A program made the translations under genes and the position numbers. The notes beneath the pieces are model-generated. The model worked only from the letters and a program-made list of their open reading frames with translations, was not told the origin of the DNA and ran no database searches. Shown here piece by piece: positions 43,501 to 45,192 of a DNA stretch of 45,192 nt (positions within the stretch are counted from its first letter, which is position 1; each line of letters begins with the position of its first letter). This DNA comes from Corynebacterium sp. HMSC04H06 (GTDB lineage: Bacteria > Actinomycetota > Actinomycetes > Mycobacteriales > Mycobacteriaceae). The stretch is from contig NZ_KV823442.1 in assembly GCF_001815935.1 (NCBI RefSeq), forward strand, positions 1-45,192, written 5' to 3'.

Positions 43501-45192
43501 CCGCCCTGGCCGGCCGCGTGATGCACGTGCGCATAGCCGGGACCGAGCACCTGGCGCAGGTCAATGACGCCGCCCTGCTGCGCGACGGCCTGGGTATCCC
43601 GGTCCCGCCCGGGGTGCCGGCACAGGTGGACACGGTCACCGACGCGCTGCCGCAGCTGCTCAGCCGCTGGGCGCGCACCCGCGGGCCGTTCCTGATTAGC
43701 GAGGCCGCGGCCGCCTTCGGGCTGTCGGTCTCTGCGGCCTACGGGGCCATCACCGGCTTGGACAAGGTGGTGGAGGGCCACTACCGCGCCGGGGTGGAGG
43801 AGACCGAGTACTGCGCGGCCGAGGTCCTCAAGGTAATCCGCAGCCGTTCCCTGGCCGCCGCCCGCGCGGCGACCGAGCCGGTTAGCGCCACCGCCTTCGC
43901 CCGCTTCCTGCCCGCCTGGCAGCAGGTCGCCCCGGCCGGTACCCGCCCGGCGCTGCGCGGGGCCGACGGGGTCCTAGCGGTCATCGAACAGCTCGCTGGG
44001 GCCAAGGCCCCGGCCTCGGCCTGGGAGAGCCTCATCCTGCCGGCCCGGGTGGGGGATTATTCGCCCGCCCACCTGGACGAGCTCACGCTGTCCGGCGAGG
44101 TCCTCATCGTCGGCGCGGGCAAGGCCGGCTCGGCCGATCCTTGGATCATGCTCTTGCCGGCGGACTACGCCGCCCAGCTGCTGCCGCAGAACGAACCGGA
44201 GGGCTATTCCATCCTGGAGCGTGCGCTCCTGGAACACCTGGGCACGGGCGGGGCCTTCCACTTCGGGGAACTGGCCGCCGACGCGCCGGGCACCGAGGAG
44301 GAGGTCCGCCAGGCGCTGTGGCAGCTGGTGGAGGCCGGCGCGGTCTCCCCGGATTCCTTCGCCCCGGTGCGCGCCCGCCTGGCGGGCAAGACCGGCGGCA
44401 AGGCAGCCCACCGCGCCAAGCGCCGGCCGAACCGCTCGCGCCTGCGGATGGGGAGGACGTCCTTTGCGCAAGCGCAGCGGGTGAGCACCCCGCCGGACGT
44501 GGGCGGGCGTTGGGCGCTCACCCCGCCGGCCGCGCAGGACCCGACGGCGCGCTCGGTCGCGCACGGCGAAGCCTGGCTGGACCGTTACGGCGTGGTCACC
44601 CGCGGCAGCGTCGTGGCCGAGGACGTCCTGGGCGGTTTCGCCCTAGCCTACAAGGTCCTGTCCGGCTTCGAGGAATCCGGCAAGGCCATGCGCGGCTACG
44701 TCATTGAGGGCCTCGGCGCGGCGCAGTTCTCCGTACCCGCGGTCATCGACCGCCTGCGCGGGGATCAGGACAGCCCCGATGTCACCGGCTGGCCGTCGGG
44801 CCACGAACCGGACACCGTGGTGCTTGCCGCCTGCGACCCGGCCAACCCCTATGGCGCGGCCCTGGCTTGGCCGGAGACCCCCGGTAAGCCCAACCGCGCC
44901 GCTGGCGCCCTCGTGGCGCTGGTCGACGGGCTGCCCATCGTGCATTTAAGCCGCGGCGGCAAGTCCCTGACCACCTTCCCTCACGTGCTGCCGGAAGGCG
45001 TCGACCCGGCCGAGGCATTGCAGCGGGCGTTAGGCGGGCTGCGCGAGCTCATCGCCGCTGGCCGCCTCCAGCCCTTGGTCGTCGAAAAGGTCAACGGCGT
45101 GGCCGCCTTGCAGGCCCCAGAGGCCGAGGCGCTGCGTGCCGCCGGCGCGGGTCTGAGCCCCCGCGGCCTGCGGATCGCCGCCACCGCCGCCG
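40554..45192 (+). CDS. lhr: Lhr-type large ATP-dependent DNA helicase (3' end beyond window)
   Basis: The frame is open from ATG 40554 to the window end (1546 codons plus one base), close to the usual full length of Lhr (~1500-1600). The SF2 core has APTGSGKT (45-52), DEIH (180-183), the SSLELGIDMGAVDLVIQVESP block and LQRVGRAGH (motif VI). TNAGTIPDRGMFGVFLV begins the Lhr-specific winged-helix and beta-barrel part, and a long C-terminal domain follows. Lhr is a 3'-5' helicase linked to DNA repair; the C-terminal domain of some relatives has DNA glycosylase activity. Frame was checked at several points without a break. Confidence 0.93.
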   Translation, partial: MAENILSRFSPPVRDWFTEVFAQPTEVQQEAWSAISQGDHALVVAPTGSGKTLAAFLWALNRLVERDGQTSLPIGQEASRSSTHGGVKVLYISPLKALGVDVEHNLRAPLAGIARVAERLGLDHPDISVGVRSGDTPQAERNRQVRRPPDILITTPESAYLMLTSKAAGVLSSVETVVVDEIHALAGSKRGVHLALSLERLALLAGDFQRIGLSATVRPLETVAHFLGGSRPVDIIAPPASKRWDLAVHCPVDDMADLPTPEQGSPIGELTVDDSIGITSGDDLLEESALPTAKSIWPFIEQDVYAEVMAHRSTLVFVNSRRTAERLTSRLNELYAQEHDPESLSAPTRRDPAQLMKQVDVAGKAPAVIARAHHGSVSKDERAMTETMLKEGTLKAVVATSSLELGIDMGAVDLVIQVESPPSVASGLQRVGRAGHTVGAVSTGSFYPKHRADLLQASLTTKRMREGLIERLHTPSNPLDVLAQQTVAAVAAAPDGLGVEDWYDTVRRAWPYRDLPREVFDAVLDLVSGVYPSTDFSELKPRVVYDRVGGVLTPRPGAQRVAVTNAGTIPDRGMFGVFLVSGAENQAPRRVGELDEEMVYESRVGDIITLGASSWRIEDITRDQVRVSPAPGHTGRLPFWNGDAAGRPYELGRALGAWRRDVHQDPGILADVDVRARDNIVSYLGEQYEATGLIPDDTTLLLERFRDELGDWRVLLHTPFGRGVNAAWALAVGARVAENTGMDAQAVAGDDGIVLRLPEADQEPDASLFNFDADDITDIVTEQVGGSALFASRFRECAARALLLPRRNPGKRAPLWQQRQRAEQLLDVARKYPSFPIILETVRECLQDVYDLPALQEVMRELGHRRIRIAEVTTDSPSPFASTLLFNYTGAFIYEGDSPLAEKRAAALALDPSLLAKLLGTVELRELLDADIIAEVHAQLQRTAPDRRARTTEEVADLLRTLGPVAIEDLPAHTDVPLSAIDAALAGRVMHVRIAGTEHLAQVNDAALLRDGLGIPVPPGVPAQVDTVTDALPQLLSRWARTRGPFLISEAAAAFGLSVSAAYGAITGLDKVVEGHYRAGVEETEYCAAEVLKVIRSRSLAAARAATEPVSATAFARFLPAWQQVAPAGTRPALRGADGVLAVIEQLAGAKAPASAWESLILPARVGDYSPAHLDELTLSGEVLIVGAGKAGSADPWIMLLPADYAAQLLPQNEPEGYSILERALLEHLGTGGAFHFGELAADAPGTEEEVRQALWQLVEAGAVSPDSFAPVRARLAGKTGGKAAHRAKRRPNRSRLRMGRTSFAQAQRVSTPPDVGGRWALTPPAAQDPTARSVAHGEAWLDRYGVVTRGSVVAEDVLGGFALAYKVLSGFEESGKAMRGYVIEGLGAAQFSVPAVIDRLRGDQDSPDVTGWPSGHEPDTVVLAACDPANPYGAALAWPETPGKPNRAAGALVALVDGLPIVHLSRGGKSLTTFPHVLPEGVDPAEALQRALGGLRELIAAGRLQPLVVEKVNGVAALQAPEAEALRAAGAGLSPRGLRIAATAA

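Overview
The window is a piece of a Corynebacterium chromosome, or that of a very close relative. The evidence is the GC-rich coding sequence, the many GTG and leaderless starts, and the company of SepH, serC, gltA, an FKBP-type isomerase, the MctB/MctC monocarboxylate transporter pair, a corynebacterial Rpf, an actinobacterial XPB helicase with its helicase-associated partner, and a mycoredoxin-like protein beside folA-thyA-cysQ-lhr. The species cannot be fixed from this sequence alone.

Layout. 1-3.5 kb: a fumarase/aspartase-superfamily lyase faces a surface-anchored VWA protein. 3.6-10.3 kb (all minus): a DUF3239 membrane protein, XPB helicase, a two-gene ABC-2 exporter with a candidate operator, and the XPB-associated protein. 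10.4-14.4 kb: a 63-residue conserved protein, Rpf with a structured leader, a CspB-type cold-shock protein, a DUF2771 protein, a glutaminyl cyclase lipoprotein and DUF3027. 14.5-20 kb: AzgA-type purine permease, SpoU-family RNA methyltransferase, a DUF6928-like protein, SepH and SerC. 20-25.3 kb: citrate synthase, FKBP, an aldo/keto reductase and mctBC, a block of central-carbon and organic-acid functions. 25.4-28.8 kb: a membrane-anchored serine-hydrolase-like protein with Lys/Ser-rich tails, a Tat-exported DUF1906 protein and an ornithine cyclodeaminase family enzyme.

28.98-37.66 kb is an accessory island. Its left edge is a truncated EamA-transporter gene (only the last ~48 codons remain). 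Its right edge is the 3' end of tRNA-Arg(CCT). Inside are a type III restriction-modification system (Mod then Res), a downstream 412-residue protein I do not recognise, two tandem paralogous small HTH proteins (one broken by an in-frame amber codon), and a tyrosine-recombinase-like protein lacking recognisable catalytic residues. Structured repeats lie in the regulatory region, and a 16-bp inverted repeat lies close to both island ends. This is the part of the window most likely to hold something undescribed, especially the unknown protein beside the type III system.

37.7-45.2 kb returns to core genome: a small conserved protein on the plus strand, then on the minus strand cysQ, thyA, folA and a monothiol mycoredoxin-like protein. 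A large Lhr helicase runs off the right end of the window.
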